DNA from: Atopsyche davidsoni
Lineage: Eukaryota > Arthropoda > Insecta > Trichoptera > Hydrobiosidae
Assembly (NCBI GenBank): GCA_022113835.1
Contig: JAILWY010000012.1
Coordinates: 3,410,001-3,474,000 of the forward strand
Direction: 5' to 3'
Length of the DNA: 64,000 nucleotides
This document shows, one piece after another, positions 33,600 through 46,930 of this stretch; within the stretch, counting starts at the first letter, position 1; each line of letters begins with the position of its first letter. Under the pieces are notes generated by a model. The model was not told the DNA's origin. It did no database searches and was given only the letters and a program-made list of their open reading frames with translations. The translations under genes and the position numbers were made by a program.

Positions 33600-34060
33600 T
33601 AACAAATAAAAGTGCTATACCCGGTGCCGCTTTATATTGAAATCGAGCCTTTGTTCCGCTTTGAAATAAAAATATATACAAAAACACAAATTACTCGGAA
33701 AAGCTCACGCAACAATGAAATCCCGCGAATTCATTATATTATCGAGCTCTGTGAAACATTGTCAGTATTTTTTCAGTGCGTTCGTATTTTTGCCGGAGCT
33801 CAAATGGATCGCATTGTCCCGGTATGATTAGTATGCAGCCGTTGAACTAATTTCCGAGCGATAAATTATCGGCGCCCGCCGACACGTGCCTCGTCTGGCC
33901 GGTCCGATGTCTGCTTCTAATTCAAATTAAAATGCGATCGCGGTGCCACTCCGCGGAAAACTGCCATTTTGAACCGTGCAAATGGCCGCCGCGTAATGGC
34001 CGCCGTGTTTATCGCCGCTTTAAACGCGAATCTATTCGGTATTGTGTTTGTTTTAGATTT
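33600..34060. promoter_or_regulatory. CpG-rich island with clustered GCCAT (PHO/YY1-type) sites
   Basis: CpG-rich DNA ('tatcggcgcccgccgacac', 'gcgatcgcggtgccactccg'). GCCAT cores lie at 33963-33967 (plus) and, as ATGGC, at 33982-33986 and 33996-34000: three within 38 bases, two in the context ATGGCCGCC. PHO/YY1-type sites with this core mark insect Polycomb response elements. TAAT and 'gtttatcgccgcttta' sequences follow. A 71-codon frame at 33612-33827 runs into the island without recognisable content. Confidence 0.42.
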
Positions 34061-34135
34061 GAATTAACGGGAAACAAAAATCTGCACATTTTTTTTCGCC
34101 TGTTTTGAAATTGTTTTTGTGTTCTGATTGCAGTT

Positions 34136-34935
34136 TATCAAGTGCCTCTCCTCAGAGGAGGTTGGCGACCATTTAACTGTGCATATACACATGCTGAATT
34201 TTATTGCTGCTGCCCAATAACATAATTATATAATCCTTTAAGAAAATCAATATGTTTGACAGAGAGTACTTGGTGGAATTCCATTTTAATATGTTTGAAT
34301 AAAATACTTGAGTGATTTTCCACATTTATATTTTTATTAGTGACCGGTTTTGCCAACCTTTCACGTTGGCATTATCAAACAGAGTTTGATAATGTGTTGA
34401 TAATGCCATGCCAATGCTCTGTTTGATAATGCCAACGTGAAAGGTTGGCGAAACCGGTCACTAATAAAAATAAAAATGTGGAAAATCACTCAAGTATTTT
34501 ATTCAAAAATATATAATCCTTTCCTTAAAATGAAGGAAAATTTATATATAAATCTTCTTTATCAAGTGCTTCTCCTCAGAGGAGGTTGGCGTTCATTTCA
34601 CTGAGCATATACTCATACTGAGTTTTATTGCTGCTGCCCAATAACATAATTATATAATCCTTTCCTTAAAATGAATGAAAATTTATATATAAATCTTCTT
34701 TATCAAGTGCTTCTCCTCAGAGGAGGTTGGCGTTCATTTCACTGAGCATGTACTCATACTGAGTTTTATTGCTGCTGCCCAATAACATAATTATATAATT
34801 CTTTCCTTAAAATGAAAGAAAATTTATATATAAATCTTCTTTATCAAGTGCTTCTCCTCAGAGGAGGTTGGCGTTCATTTGACTGAGCATATACTCATGC
34901 TAAGCCAGTGCTCATGGTTTTCTAAGGGGAAAATA
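34136..34935. repeat. 141-base tandem array containing a LINE 3' tail
   Basis: Units begin 'tatcaagtgc' at 34136, 34560, 34701 and 34842. The last two intervals are exactly 141 bases. The first interval, 424 bases, equals 141 plus a 283-base insertion (271-base element plus 12-base TSD). Each unit has 'ctcctcagaggaggttggcg', 'attgctgctgcccaataaca' and 'aatttatatataaatcttct'. The first block matches the RTE LINE 3' end at 11395 and 25155. The terminal partial unit runs into 'catggttttctaaggggaaa', as at 11450, so the array appears to have grown from a LINE tail in minus orientation. Confidence 0.88.
34240..34510. mobile_element. hairpin element with 12-base TSD, copy 2 (long stem)
   Basis: Inserted in unit 1 of the tandem array and flanked by ATATAATCCTTT at 34228-34239 and 34511-34522. 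The same left sequence as copy 1 ('gacagagagtacttggtgga') precedes a stem with arms of roughly 90 bases (about 34293-34387 and 34416-34507) that pair almost perfectly. The inner arm holds 'gttggcattatcaaac' and its complement. On the plus strand the right arm has TTGATAA, T, GCCAAC...GTTGGC, GAAAC, CG, GTC, a mutated version of the hammerhead-like layout at 17371-17414. Confidence 0.88.
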
Positions 34936-36290
34936 GTGTAGTGGGTACACCGCAGTTTTATATTGCAAGGAAAAGTCTGCGTATTGCTGCTGCCCAATAG
35001 CATTATTAAATATATTTTCCTTACAAAGCTCTGGCGTTTAGATCTGATACTCTTTCTGCAACAAGCTAAAGAAAAAATAACAAGAGCCACCTCACCTCAT
35101 CAAGGTACTTCTAGAGCATTCCCCTCCACAATCATTCCAAGTCCACTACTCAATTAACAATCATTTACACACGCTCAGGGTACAGAATGGCAGTCATGCA
35201 CAAGCAACAGAATCGGTAAGCAGTGAGGTTAAGTCTTCAATCCAAAAAAATTATAATTGAACACGATATGAATGTATATAAAATGTCACCTGTTTATCAT
35301 AATTTTGTGTAGATATTTATCGTGTTCATAATTATTCTCATTTTATAAATTTAAATTTAAATATTTTCACAATTCCTATAAATTTATAGACAAAAAACCT
35401 CTGCTATATAAATCATGTCGGATAATAAATCATAAGTCGAAAAAAAAATGACAGAAAACTATATTATGCAAGTCGACGTCAAGTTTTTTTCTATGAGAAG
35501 TTGTAGATAGCTGAGCCCTTATTACGTGGTTTGACAGCCTGTCTATTTTTTCTCGAGTGCTGCCAATCTCATTGCCTATTAGTTATTATGTTGAATACCG
35601 CAGCGTTCTGATTCGAGCTCCCGAGGTGGTTTGGGCGAAAATTCACTACCCGGAAACAAATCGCACTTGATTAGGGTGTATGACTGCTCTATCAACATTC
35701 TCTTAGGGTCGTGCCGTGAGTTATACTCGTAGGGTCTAAGCTACATTCAAAACCTTAACTTACTACACGTAAAAGTATACCTAAGACTATTACAAAATAC
35801 TTAGTAACTACAAAGTTAACGTGTTACTTCTGGTTCAGGCGTTGAACGTACCACTTTAATCCAAACGATTTTCTCTTCACTAATGAAAGTGTCGACTCCC
35901 TGAGTCGCAATTCCGTTTTATCCATAATATAAGTCGTCTCGATGAAACTGATTGGGTCAGTGCGATAGCTGGAAAAGAAAATTGCTTTTATTTCGCTCTG
36001 TATTGTAGTGCAGCAGAGCTTGGTCGTCCGGTAGAGACTACAGTCAACCTCTTGCTTAACGCGGCACAGCCCGAACAGATCGCTCGGTGGTGGTTTGCCA
36101 AAGGAGAAAATTAATGGCAGAGCTTTCCAAACAGACACTCAATTTCTGATAATGATTTTTAGGTAACCGAGCATAAGTTGGCATAATTAAATAAACTTTG
36201 AAACCGCAACAAAACAAATTGCGTTTTGGCAACGTTATTACTTGCATTGCTCGTTATTATTTATGCTCGCATTGGAAGATATCCAAATAG
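34936..36290. other. mixed-composition stretch, no gene recognised
   Basis: Less AT-biased than its surroundings. A 104-codon minus-strand frame (35824-36138) and a 63-codon frame overlapping it show no known motif and no convincing splice sites. This may be decayed transposon DNA; nothing firmer can be said. Confidence 0.4.
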
Positions 36291-36510
36291 TTTCATAAGG
36301 CCGTATCGTTTTATTAGGTAAAGTTTCACGTCAGCTCCTGCAGAAGAGAGTGTACAAAGGGACACTAACGAATGCCTTTATAATTAATGGCATTTGTTAT
36401 GCGCTATTAGTTTTCTCTGGCAGAAATACCAGGGATTCATTTTGTCACTGCGACCGTCAGAAGCTCGCGAGATAATTGATTGTTCGAATCCAGGTTAATT
36501 GAACAATTTT
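36290..36510. promoter_or_regulatory. small island with inverted AATGCC/GGCATT around a TAAT site
   Basis: 'aatgcc' at 36371-36376 and 'ggcatt' at 36389-36394 are inverted around 'tttataattaat', a homeodomain-type core. The surrounding DNA has CpGs ('agctcgcgagataattgatt'). Candidate regulatory block called on composition and symmetry only. Confidence 0.3.
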
Positions 36511-38030
36511 GCTTCTGTACCTATCTGTTTTTTTGTATTATTGTTTAATCATGTACGCATAAATATATGAACTACAATGTTACGGACTTACTGACGTACT
36601 ATTCTGTTAATCATTTAGAACATGCGGTTTTATTCAGATTTAAGCCGCTTAATGAAAACCATTTACACGAATAATGGAACTCTATATTCAATTATATTAA
36701 ATCTACGATAATTTGTTTTATTATTTCATAGAGATTATTTTGAAACATCTGAAAAATAATTTACGCATTTTAGATGTAATATTCAAAATGTGTTTTTAGT
36801 TTTATGATAGCATTTAAGAATATATATAATCTTGAATTAAACAGAGCTTATGTTTTACTCTGGAAAGCAGGCTTAAGTGACATATCCGATATATTCAGCT
36901 GAGGGTCTTTCCTGTGGGTACGGTTCAATATCCGCTCGGAGGCAATCTCCTTTGTTTGATCCGTGAATCTCATCCCGACATTAAGATTTTTTTTCTTATC
37001 TGGTCAGTTTTCAAGGGTGTCGAAGATAGCAAAAAACCCCACTGTTAACATGTTGAGTGGAGAAGTTCGACAATATCGATTGGTACGAAAATACTGACTT
37101 GAATTCTATGATAAAATTATTATTCAAAGTCGTATAAAGTTTGACACTTCTTTGTTCATGTCTTGTTTGCGTTACGTATTTAGTATCCAGTGAAATAACT
37201 TTTTATTAGTGGATTTCACAGTTTCTTGAAAAAAGGACAGTTTCAGTACCTTGAAAAATAAAAAAAATTACCAGGTAAACTTTTAACAGGTTACAGTATA
37301 TTGTGGGTCCATATATTTTATTTGTATTGAAATACGCAACAATGATAATCAAAAATCTTAAACACGAGTTTTTTAAAAAAAAAACATATATTCAAAACAG
37401 TTTTTAAAATGTGGTCTTTTTCTTATTGACATGTAAATTATTTAAGGTTTTTTTTTAATACATATACTTTTTAACGAGGCCTGAAAGCATAATGAATAGA
37501 ATTAATAGTAATTATGCACTGCTTGATGATGATTTAATTATATATGCAGGCATATAATATGTTGGCAGTATGTGGCAAATAAATGAGAGCTCTTATATGT
37601 TTATTTATATAATGGTGAGCGATTAGTTAAAAAATGCATATCTATGTAAATATTTTATTTGCAATAAATAATCATATTTTATAAATGTTTCATTTAGGGA
37701 GTTTTTTTTTGGTCACTTCAAAATAAATATATCCACATTTGAAACAAGTCGTGTTGGCACAGTTTGAAGTTTGAATCGGAGGACCACCATTTTCAAGTTT
37801 TTATTATTATTTTGTTTAAAAGCATAGTATTCTTATGTGATTAAGCACATTTTTTCATACATTGAAAACGATTAAAGAAATAGTATTCTTATTAAATACC
37901 GTGTTATACGGTGATTTCTCTGTCTACAATATAAATAACAGAAACGGATTAAGACTCGGGAATTCTCTGCTTTTTCTACATCCTGTTTTCTTTAATTTTT
38001 TAGAGTATTAAGAATCTGCGCTCATTTGCC
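36511..38030. other. AT-rich stretch with a foldback-family fragment
   Basis: Around 37830-37890 the sequence 'atgtgattaagcacattttt' with 'tcatacattgaaaacgatta' and 'aagaaa' matches one arm of the tRNA-Thr foldback family (subtype 2) without partner arm or tRNA module. The rest has no recognisable feature. Confidence 0.5.
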
Positions 38031-38500
38031 TTAACTCGGATGTTTACCGCTCGCAAAATAAAGATACAACAAAAGCGTCGTCTCTAATAATTCATCTGTT
38101 TTTCTTGTTCGCACTAAAAAATAAAATTAAACAATAAAATATGCACGCAAAACAAGCCAACGTGAAACTACCGAGAAAGCAATTCCGACTTAATAAAAGC
38201 GGGGAGAAATAAAAATGTCGGTTGATTTAAATATTTTCCACGTCCATTGAGAAAGTTGCCTGAAATTTCGCGCTTACTGAGCTACTTATGTCTCGTAACA
38301 CGGGAGTGATCTGTTTAATGTTGGAAAATGTGGAAAATATGGGTCGCTCCAAAGTTTCGCTTGTTCTTCTGTCAAACGCAGCTGACGTTTCTTATCGGGA
38401 GCGAGTGGCGCTCGGTTTCATTCTTTTCTCGAGTCGTGGATGTAACGTGTCGCGGAATGTACCAAAGCACCCTGTTGTAAATAATTCTTATTAATTAAAC
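38030..38500. promoter_or_regulatory. GC-richer island (candidate regulatory DNA)
   Basis: CpG-bearing blocks ('atgtttaccgctcgcaaaat', 'gaaagcaattccgacttaat', 'gggagcgagtggcgctcggt'). The latter holds an inverted gagcg/cgctc pair. A 68-codon frame at 38288-38494 has no known motif. Confidence 0.33.
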
Positions 38501-41500
38501 TCCTGACGCTGTAAATAAAGTTACTGCAAGTAATTACTTTCCCTTCTTCCGTTTACAGGCAGGCCTAATTCGTTTCTCAGTTGTGTAAACATATTTCATG
38601 ATTAAAGCTCCATGAGAAGATTTCGTGATTACATGCTTTTAATGGATTTTATTTCTTGTGTATAATAATAATACCGCAGTGATTTGATTACGTTACTACT
38701 TTTTTGTTTCTTTAAAATCTAAGCGGTTTTGGAGTCGAAATGTTGAAAACTTTGAAACGTTGATAAAAATCCGACGCGGCTTCGTAGAGAAAAAAACTAA
38801 AGATTTACAAGGGTCGTCTAAACCTTCGAAGTTATCTTTCCCTTGTGGACTCCAGAACAACCCTTGGTAATAAAACTTATCAAAATATTATATTACAAAT
38901 GGTTTACTAGCTAATATAAAGTTTTAGATTTAAATCCGAACGGGAATTTTTTTTAAAACATAAATTTTCTCATGATGTGAAAATCCCTGAAAATATTCGT
39001 CACGACTTTATACCTCATTAATTTATTTTACCTAAAAGTGAATTTCCCATTCTAATAAGCTCATTTGCTTTCTTTTTTATAATATCAATTATATGGGAAT
39101 GTTTTTATTCATATAATGTCTTAATATTTTCTTATGGTAAGATGAGGCAAAATTGCTGCTCACGGAAAGCTCCTTTTGAAATATTTCTTCACTCTAACAA
39201 AACTAAAATCGATGTTTCAAAATATTTCATTGGATACTTAAGTTTTTTTTAATATAAAAACGAATGTTCCGAAAAAAAGATGTATTGAAATAAAACATAA
39301 AGTAAAGAATATCCACGAAATATTAATATTCTATGTCATTGGCCTTATCCAATCTACCGCAAGATTATGGACTTCTTCTAGTGTCTCAACTTTTCGAAAC
39401 CCTTATTATAATATTTTCATATTCAATAACATAGTTCACTACTTTTTCAGATGTCCCGGGCCTGAAGCCACCTGAAGCATTTTTTTTTAATCGCAATGAC
39501 TTTATTTTTGGATATTTACCGTGGAATGTGAAATATTTTTTTAAGTGGCTTCAAAGCATTTTTTTTTTGAATTGTGTGATAGAAGAATGATTTTATTCTT
39601 AAGGGTTCATGGTGAAAAGGAAAGGAGACAAAAGGGCGAATTGCCCGCTGCAAGTCACATAAATCTAGTCCCGTGCCACATACAATAAGAGAAAAGATCC
39701 GCTGGCTTGTGTAAGATATGACTTATAAAAAAATATTAGGATTCTCTGCCGTTAGTATTCAAAAAATATTGTTTCCAATAAATACATTAGTAAAAAAATA
39801 GCCAAAAGGGAGCTTTTAGTTAAGGGATTAAATAACCATAATTTTAGCACTAAAAAGCAGATCTCTTTTTATGCAAAAAATATAATTCAATTAAATTTTT
39901 TTTGTCGAAAATTGATTGAGTTATTAACAATAATTACCATAATTTTTACATTAAAAATATATGTTGGAAAAACATTTTAATAGGCAGCATTTTGCTCGAA
40001 GCAACACCTTTTATAGTATTGAAAGCACATTAACTTACTGACCATCGTGATAATGTTGATTGAAATATTATAGCAGCTGGTTAACTAAACCACAAACCTG
40101 AAGATTTGCTTTATGAAATGATAGTGATAATATATTCAAAACGTAGTATGAATTTCAATTGAGTGTATTATCCAACAGTCATATTTGTAACAATTTGAAT
40201 AAAAAAGTACTTTTGATGTGAAATTTACATAAAAACGTAAGATATATACGGACAACAGATATTAATGGCTTAACGGCTAGAAGATTACTTTCTTTTTTGT
40301 TTTTTGAGGACTTCTTCACACTCAAAAAGCAAAAGCGCTTATAGTCAAAACGTTAAATATAGTTTCTTGGTAAAACAGATTGAAGACGTCTATTTTAGAT
40401 ATGTATGGAATAATAACAATACAGGTCTTTGATGGTTTTTTTGGTCCAGTTACTGCCCGGCAATTTTGCTTATGCTGGGAATATCCCAGAGAATTCTCCT
40501 TCCTACTCTGTAGTTTGAGTAAATTCTGTGTTGATCTAATTAAAACTTTCGTCGGCAAATATTCAATTTCATCAATGCTAGCTTCAAATCGAAGAGATAA
40601 ATTGATGTTCTCTAAACTGGTAATAGCTGTGACGACTTAATCAATGAGGTGCTCATTAGCATTTTGAACCTTCAATTGAATAGAAGGGAAGCTATTAATA
40701 ATTAGTGACTATGGGAAAAATAACAATGCTTACTCTTATTCTTACGCACATAAAATAATAAAAAAATATTTTGTAATAAATGTATTTTGACAGTAGATTC
40801 AAATGATCATTACAATTATGTAAAATTATCTAGTAAACACGCCATAAGTCTAAACTCATTGAGTCTATTTGTCTCACGATAGTAAGCTACTCTCTCTCTA
40901 TAGCTTTCATTATTTAAGCACTATGGTAATGTTTGAATTAAATTTATTTTACAAGAACGTGTATGCATTTAAAAATCAATGAGTTGTTCTTTAAAAAATA
41001 CAGAAAAATCTCTAATTCAAGATTTGTCTGCTTTCTTGGTTACGACAAGGTAAATTTTGAAGATGTATACAGCTACTCTAACCTTTTGATATTTATCTAG
41101 AAAATTTATAACAACCATTAAGTGTTTGTCTAGGAGGACTAATTTCATTGTTAATTAAAATTAAATAATATATTTTTACACAGGATATTTTTGATCCAGA
41201 TTATTTTTTGCTAATGAAACATAATCGTTTCTAATACTGAATAATAAACAGATAAATCAGTTTTAAATTTGGGTATAAAACCAGGCTTTTTCAATAAATA
41301 AGATTGAATTTTGACTGATAATAAAAATATAAATATAAGATTAGCATTTTTACATCTTTTTTTTCGTATTTAGAAGTAGTTTTGTATAATGTATTAACAT
41401 TTACAGATCTATAGAAGCATGATTAAATATCACCAGATCATCCCGTTGTTCGTGAGTTAACATGCTCGTTAATTAAACGAGATCGAGATATGGGTAAGAC

Positions 41501-43990
41501 AATATTCTTAGGTCTTTGCTTAATTATGCTATTTGGGTAAATGTTATATTCAACGATACATAAATAGATAATCACTGTTGGAATTTATTCTGTCAATAAG
41601 TACACAGCAAATAATTAATAAGATACATTTTTTTAATTATCTGACTGATTCGCGTACATTCAAAAATAAAATAAGATATTTAATTAACAGTGATGTCTCT
41701 GTAAAATAATATAGTTGTCAATGTTACAAAAATTATTATAGTTTCTAAAATATGATAATTGCTTGAATTTTTAAAATCACCTGTGATAAATGGTTTTTGT
41801 CTTAACAAAATAAGATTTCATTTTTCGTTTTAAATGAAGTCAGACATTATGAAGTATAATCATTATATATGGAAATGAGATATTTGTATATAACAATTAA
41901 AACTTCCGCTTAGTTTCAGAACCAAGGTGATAGAAAATAAGGTTTTTACTGTAAATATATGAAAAAATAGTGCGTTTGTTTTAATATTGAATGATGTTAT
42001 TATTCTTTGTGTGTGATAAAATATTATTAAAACTTTCGTATGATTTCAAAAACTTAAGTATGGCTGACGAAGTTAACAATAACAATTACAATTTAACCAG
42101 GACGATGTATTTAATAAAATTCGATGTGCGCCCATTATGTCAGTGAATAATATCTGATCTCGCAAAAAAACTGATATTCTCAAAAGCCTTCACCGTTTAT
42201 AGAATACATTTTTTTCCGGCAATATACCTCAGTCTGTACATATAGTATTTATTCAGGTGATGAATATGTTGATTCTTAGTGTATAGGAATGAAGAGGCCA
42301 TGATTGAAAAGATTCGATTGAACTTCCGTATGAGATTTCTATAGAAGTAACACCTTGCCTTCCTTTGTGCTTACGAATTGTAGGCAGTCAATTTGAGATT
42401 ATTGTGCTTCTAGCCACCTGCGCACTTTTTCTTTAACCAGTAATAACTTTTAGTGCCTACCTGTGTAAAAGGTTCTTTAATTTCATGTGTTCACTTGCAC
42501 GTGTTATGTAAATAACTTTTTCTAATCACTATTTGTGTCGTTTTGATATATGTCACATACATATATGGTTGAATATCATATAGCGTATTTATTTTCGAAA
42601 TATTTATTTTGTTGAATTTCACCTTAATAATTTATAAAAACACTGTTAATTTATAATTTATTATATTTTTAAAATAATTTTTGTGTATTTATCATTGATA
42701 TAATAGAAATTTGAAAAATCCTAATTGGATACAGCATGCGAAAAAAATAATGATTTAGATAGTAAAAGAGAGTATTTTCGTCAGTGGCTTTATTCGTGAC
42801 TCAAAATTGTTTTTATAAATTATGAAAAATCATCAAAATATCTGAAACTCATTTCCTTTCAACAATTTATTTATTTTTTAAGTTATTTTTTTTTTTAAAC
42901 ATAAAGTAATTTTCAGCACTAAGAGAAAACACTATTTATAGAAAAAAATAAAATACAATACAAATAATATAATTTATAAAATGAATTCAGTCTTTTAGTG
43001 TGGATTTGAAAATAATTTCTTTTTTATGAATTTAAAATATTTATTTAATGTTTTACTGAACACTTTAGTTACATACACGTTTTTTTTTCTTTATTTTTAA
43101 GCTGTATCATTAAGCATTAGGTAGTTTAATTTATTTCCAGTAATTTTAAAGTATACATTTTATAATTTTGTTAAAATTGGCATAGAGTGAGTACCTGTGA
43201 GTAATTTTTACTGTCAGCTGAAACACTTTTATAAATACGTAAATTATTTTGTTGAATTGTTATTATATCACAGTTTTGCAAATATTTTGAGTGCCACAAA
43301 AGTTTCGAAGGTAACATAACCCAACTTATGCATTCTTGATGTCAAAATAACACATATCCCCCTTTTGAGGCACAGCTAACTACTCGCGTGTTCCTTGCAC
43401 TACACAAATTCCGATGTTTGTGCGCCAACTTTGCTGTGGAAGTTGAGCAAGAACTCACTATAAGTTAGGTGGACAAGAAGAAAAGCATCCGTGTTATTGT
43501 CTTACGTTGAACTTGATGTGTATCACGTTGCCTGTATAATCTGTTGAATGAAAAGAGACATGTTACTCGTTGGAGTTATAGTAAAGTTTTATCTAAGCCA
43601 TACGTTCCCATAGTGGTCTATATAGACCTTCAGGGTTCGAATTTGTTATTTATATCTTGCTAGGGGTCCACGTCAGCGAAAAAAAAATGTTTATCCGTGA
43701 TGGAAGATCCCTCAAGATGGAAGTCATCATCGAAACGTAGGCGTTGGGTGGTTCGTAATAATATAAATTTAAAAAAATATATAATTTTTTTGGAAGGAAT
43801 TTTACTCAGACTTTTGTATTGGTGATAAACAGTTGTACGATATTAAAAATAACCGTATAAAAGTTAAGTTATATGATTTATGTGACCTCGGTCATAAACG
43901 AGTATCCCAAAAGAAAGCACTTGCTTTGAGTCAAAAGTCACCGCTTATAGAGAACGAAATGAAATATTCCCAAAGCATGAAATCATGACT
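38501..43990. other. long AT-rich stretch, no gene recognised
   Basis: Frames of at most 86 codons, on both strands over the same bases (40322-40640). Slightly GC-richer DNA at about 43310-43720 includes 'cccatagtggtctatataga' and 'catcatcgaaacgtaggcg', the latter reminiscent of retroelement ends, but neither could be assigned. Confidence 0.5.
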
Positions 43991-43999
43991 CGCAAAATA

Positions 44000-44300
44000 T
44001 TGAATATTTTACAAAGTGGACAAGCGTTTTGCTTCACGTCTTAAGCAAGCGGCGTTTTGAATAATTTTACAAAACGCTCCCCTGAAGTGTGCAATAAAAA
44101 AGCAATCAATTTAGCCCAGCAGGGCCGGGGACTTCCTATTGCCTCTTTGTCTTTTATTCTTTTTACGTCGCCAAATTTTTCAACTTAGGCAACACCTTCG
44201 CGTGCCAATCGCATTTTTTACGAATTCATTTTCCAACCGAATAACTCCCGGAGGCTTTATTCACGAATGTTATATTTTTTCCAGAATTTTTCATACCTTG
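44000..44300. promoter_or_regulatory. GC-richer island (candidate regulatory DNA)
   Basis: Blocks such as 'cagcagggccggggactt', 'ccttcgcgtgccaatcgc' and 'taactcccggaggctttatt' interrupt the AT-rich background. No coding frame. Called on composition. Confidence 0.33.
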
Positions 44301-46620
44301 TTCCATATGGAGTGAAATATTACTGAAATCTGAAGTGAGACAACGGCGTATTGTTGTAGAATCCCAAACAGTCAATATACGCTACGCTACTTATGTGGTC
44401 TCCAACATTATTGACAACAAAGTCAAAATATACTTTTCCACTACCTAAGGATAATTCATTTCAAAATAATATTGAAAGTAACACAAAGTGACTTCTCAAA
44501 ATAATAGTTGTCCAGTATTAAAAATATTATCACTACCATTCTAGAACACATGTTTTTTTTGTACATAAGTCAAATTAATTGAACAACTTTCTTAACATAG
44601 AAACTATCATTTATTTAAGATTTTTGTTTTGATACAGGTACATTTCATAATCTGAAAATAATCTAACTTATTTTTTTTTTTTTTAAATACTTGTCAAACT
44701 GTATATATATGTGAGAAAATGGTTAAAGTTAATCACAAATCATTGAATGCAGATATTGACAGGATATTTGAAATAACATATAAGAATTATATCGTTTTTA
44801 CAAAACTATTTTTTTTTTTAAATATTTTATTTTTACTTAAAAATAAAACCAGTATCCGATATTTTGTATGAAACAAGGTTAAACTCTTTAATACGGTGAA
44901 CTTATGAACAAAAACACAATTTTTTTTGTAACAGTCTACTTGCGTTTCATTTTAATTTACACATATTTAAAAACCTTACAAGTTTCATTATTATTTTTAT
45001 AAAATACACCATCGCAATATTTCAACTTTATTTGTCAAAACAAGCATAAAAATTATACTGAATCATGGTAAAATAGATTAAAATGTTCAATTGAGTGAAA
45101 CTCTTTAAATTTTTTTCGATTTTATTATAACAAATGGTCTAACTAACGATTCAGCTTACGCAACTAAGCGATGGTTTTCTATTAAAAAAAAATAAATTGC
45201 CTTTTTCAGAACTCATTTTTCAGGAAAAGCTAAGGAAAATTCTAGACAATAGTCAATTGAAAATTGATGATAAAGATTTTGAGCGAAATTTTTGATAATA
45301 ACACTACTAACTCGTACAACTACATTCTTACTACAATAACTTTACTTGTATATTTAATGTCATTTGTAGAAATAAAAATTAAGGTTTTCAATTTCAAGAA
45401 AAAAAAATTAAAACAATTATTGACAAATTTTATTTTTACAAGGTAGTCCATAAAATAATTTAAACAATAATATTAAATGCATGAGTTAGTGAATAAATTT
45501 TCATGGTATTCTTCATGTTATATAATGAATGAATTATTTTAGCATAAACAAATATGCAAATATTATCTTGCCTCCGTGTTGGTGTATAATCCTTAATCAA
45601 GTACATGCAAGAAACTTGTTTACTAAATATTTAAGCGTTGTTAAAAGAAGTTATACTCTAAAAATAGAATAAAAAGTTTCTTAAGATTTTCTTTACTAAA
45701 GATAATTAGAATATTTTAATAATAAGTATCCAATTAGCCCCAAAGTTCCTTAGTATTTAAAAAACTGAAGTAAAGAAAACTAATCAGCTGTATTTTCAAA
45801 GAAACTTATGTTAACATTTTAAAAATAAACGAGCTTTATAATGGTTTGCTAGCTTATTAAAATGCTTAATTAGGTTAATGTATTTTTTATATATTTTTTA
45901 ATTGATCAATGACTCATTTAGCTGGGGAAAAAAATACAATTGAACGATTTTACATAATATTCTATTAAGACATTGGAATTGTGAACACAAATAAATTATA
46001 ACGAAAAAAAAAATTATAATTATACAATACAGAAAAAAAAATTATTTAATTTATATAAATAGATTTATTCCATTAATAAATACATCATAGTTTTTGTAAA
46101 ATAATGACAATTTCATTCAATTACCAACCAAATGCAATTAACATAGTTAAAAGTAATTTGTTTCATATTACTGAGTAAAAAAATTGCCTCAAATCTTCAA
46201 TTTGATTTAACGGGTTAGAGATTTACACATAAAATAAATATTAAAATCGTAGAATAAATATTTTAGGGTCCATGTTGGATGATAGATGTAAAAGTTATAT
46301 TTATAAAATATAAAGCTGAACAATTTTACGCCACAATTATACTGATGAATTAGAAAATATCAAATTAACAAAACTAAATATGATTAATTATTTTCAAAAT
46401 TTCTAATTTTATGATGCTCTGAATAAATCTTCAACTCTGTATTTGCAACACAATAGTAAAATTTTAACTTTTTGTAAAACAAATTATACTGAAGTTTGCA
46501 TGTTTTTTGTACAAAGACAAATTTACTTTGAACTGAAATAAAACAGAAGCAGTAGCAAATTATAGCAATAAAGTGATTCATCAAAACTATTCGCAAAAAG
46601 TCGGGCGCTTGTCGCAACTC
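44301..46620. other. AT-rich stretch, nothing recognised
   Basis: Homopolymer-rich. No repeats or frames of interest. Confidence 0.5.
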
Positions 46621-46930
46621 GTCGCCTCGAAATACATTAAATTTAAACTCACCGGGAGATAATTTTAAAGTTTACCGAGGCCGATCTTTATTGTTGCGCT
46701 CGCCGAGAACACTGGGATATTTGAGATTTTCGAGTATCGCATCATTGTTTTCCCGGCGAGGGAGTCTCTTATATACGATATTAAATTTACAGCAACTGAA
46801 AGGTAGTCATGAAAAAGAAATAATAATAATGGTCTTTTGTTTTGCTGCAGAGCGTTGGAGACTTTTCGCTTCTTTTGTTGATTACATCCCTGGGAGTGTT
46901 TGCTGTTGCGGAGATTTCACGCTGTGCATT
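46621..46930. promoter_or_regulatory. small CpG-containing island
   Basis: 'accgaggccgatctttattg', 'ttgcgctcgccgagaac' and 'ttttcccggcgagggag' in an AT-rich setting. Small overlapping frames (84 and 68 codons) have no recognisable content. Confidence 0.3.

Noticed and set aside
43600..43650. 'cccatagtggtctatataga' as a piggyBac-type end
   Set aside because: No TTAA-flanked inverted partner found.
43700..43745. 'catcatcgaaacgtaggcg' as a fourth hammerhead
   Set aside because: GAAAC is present, but the CTGATGA core and a closing stem I are not. Left as possible retroelement end sequence.
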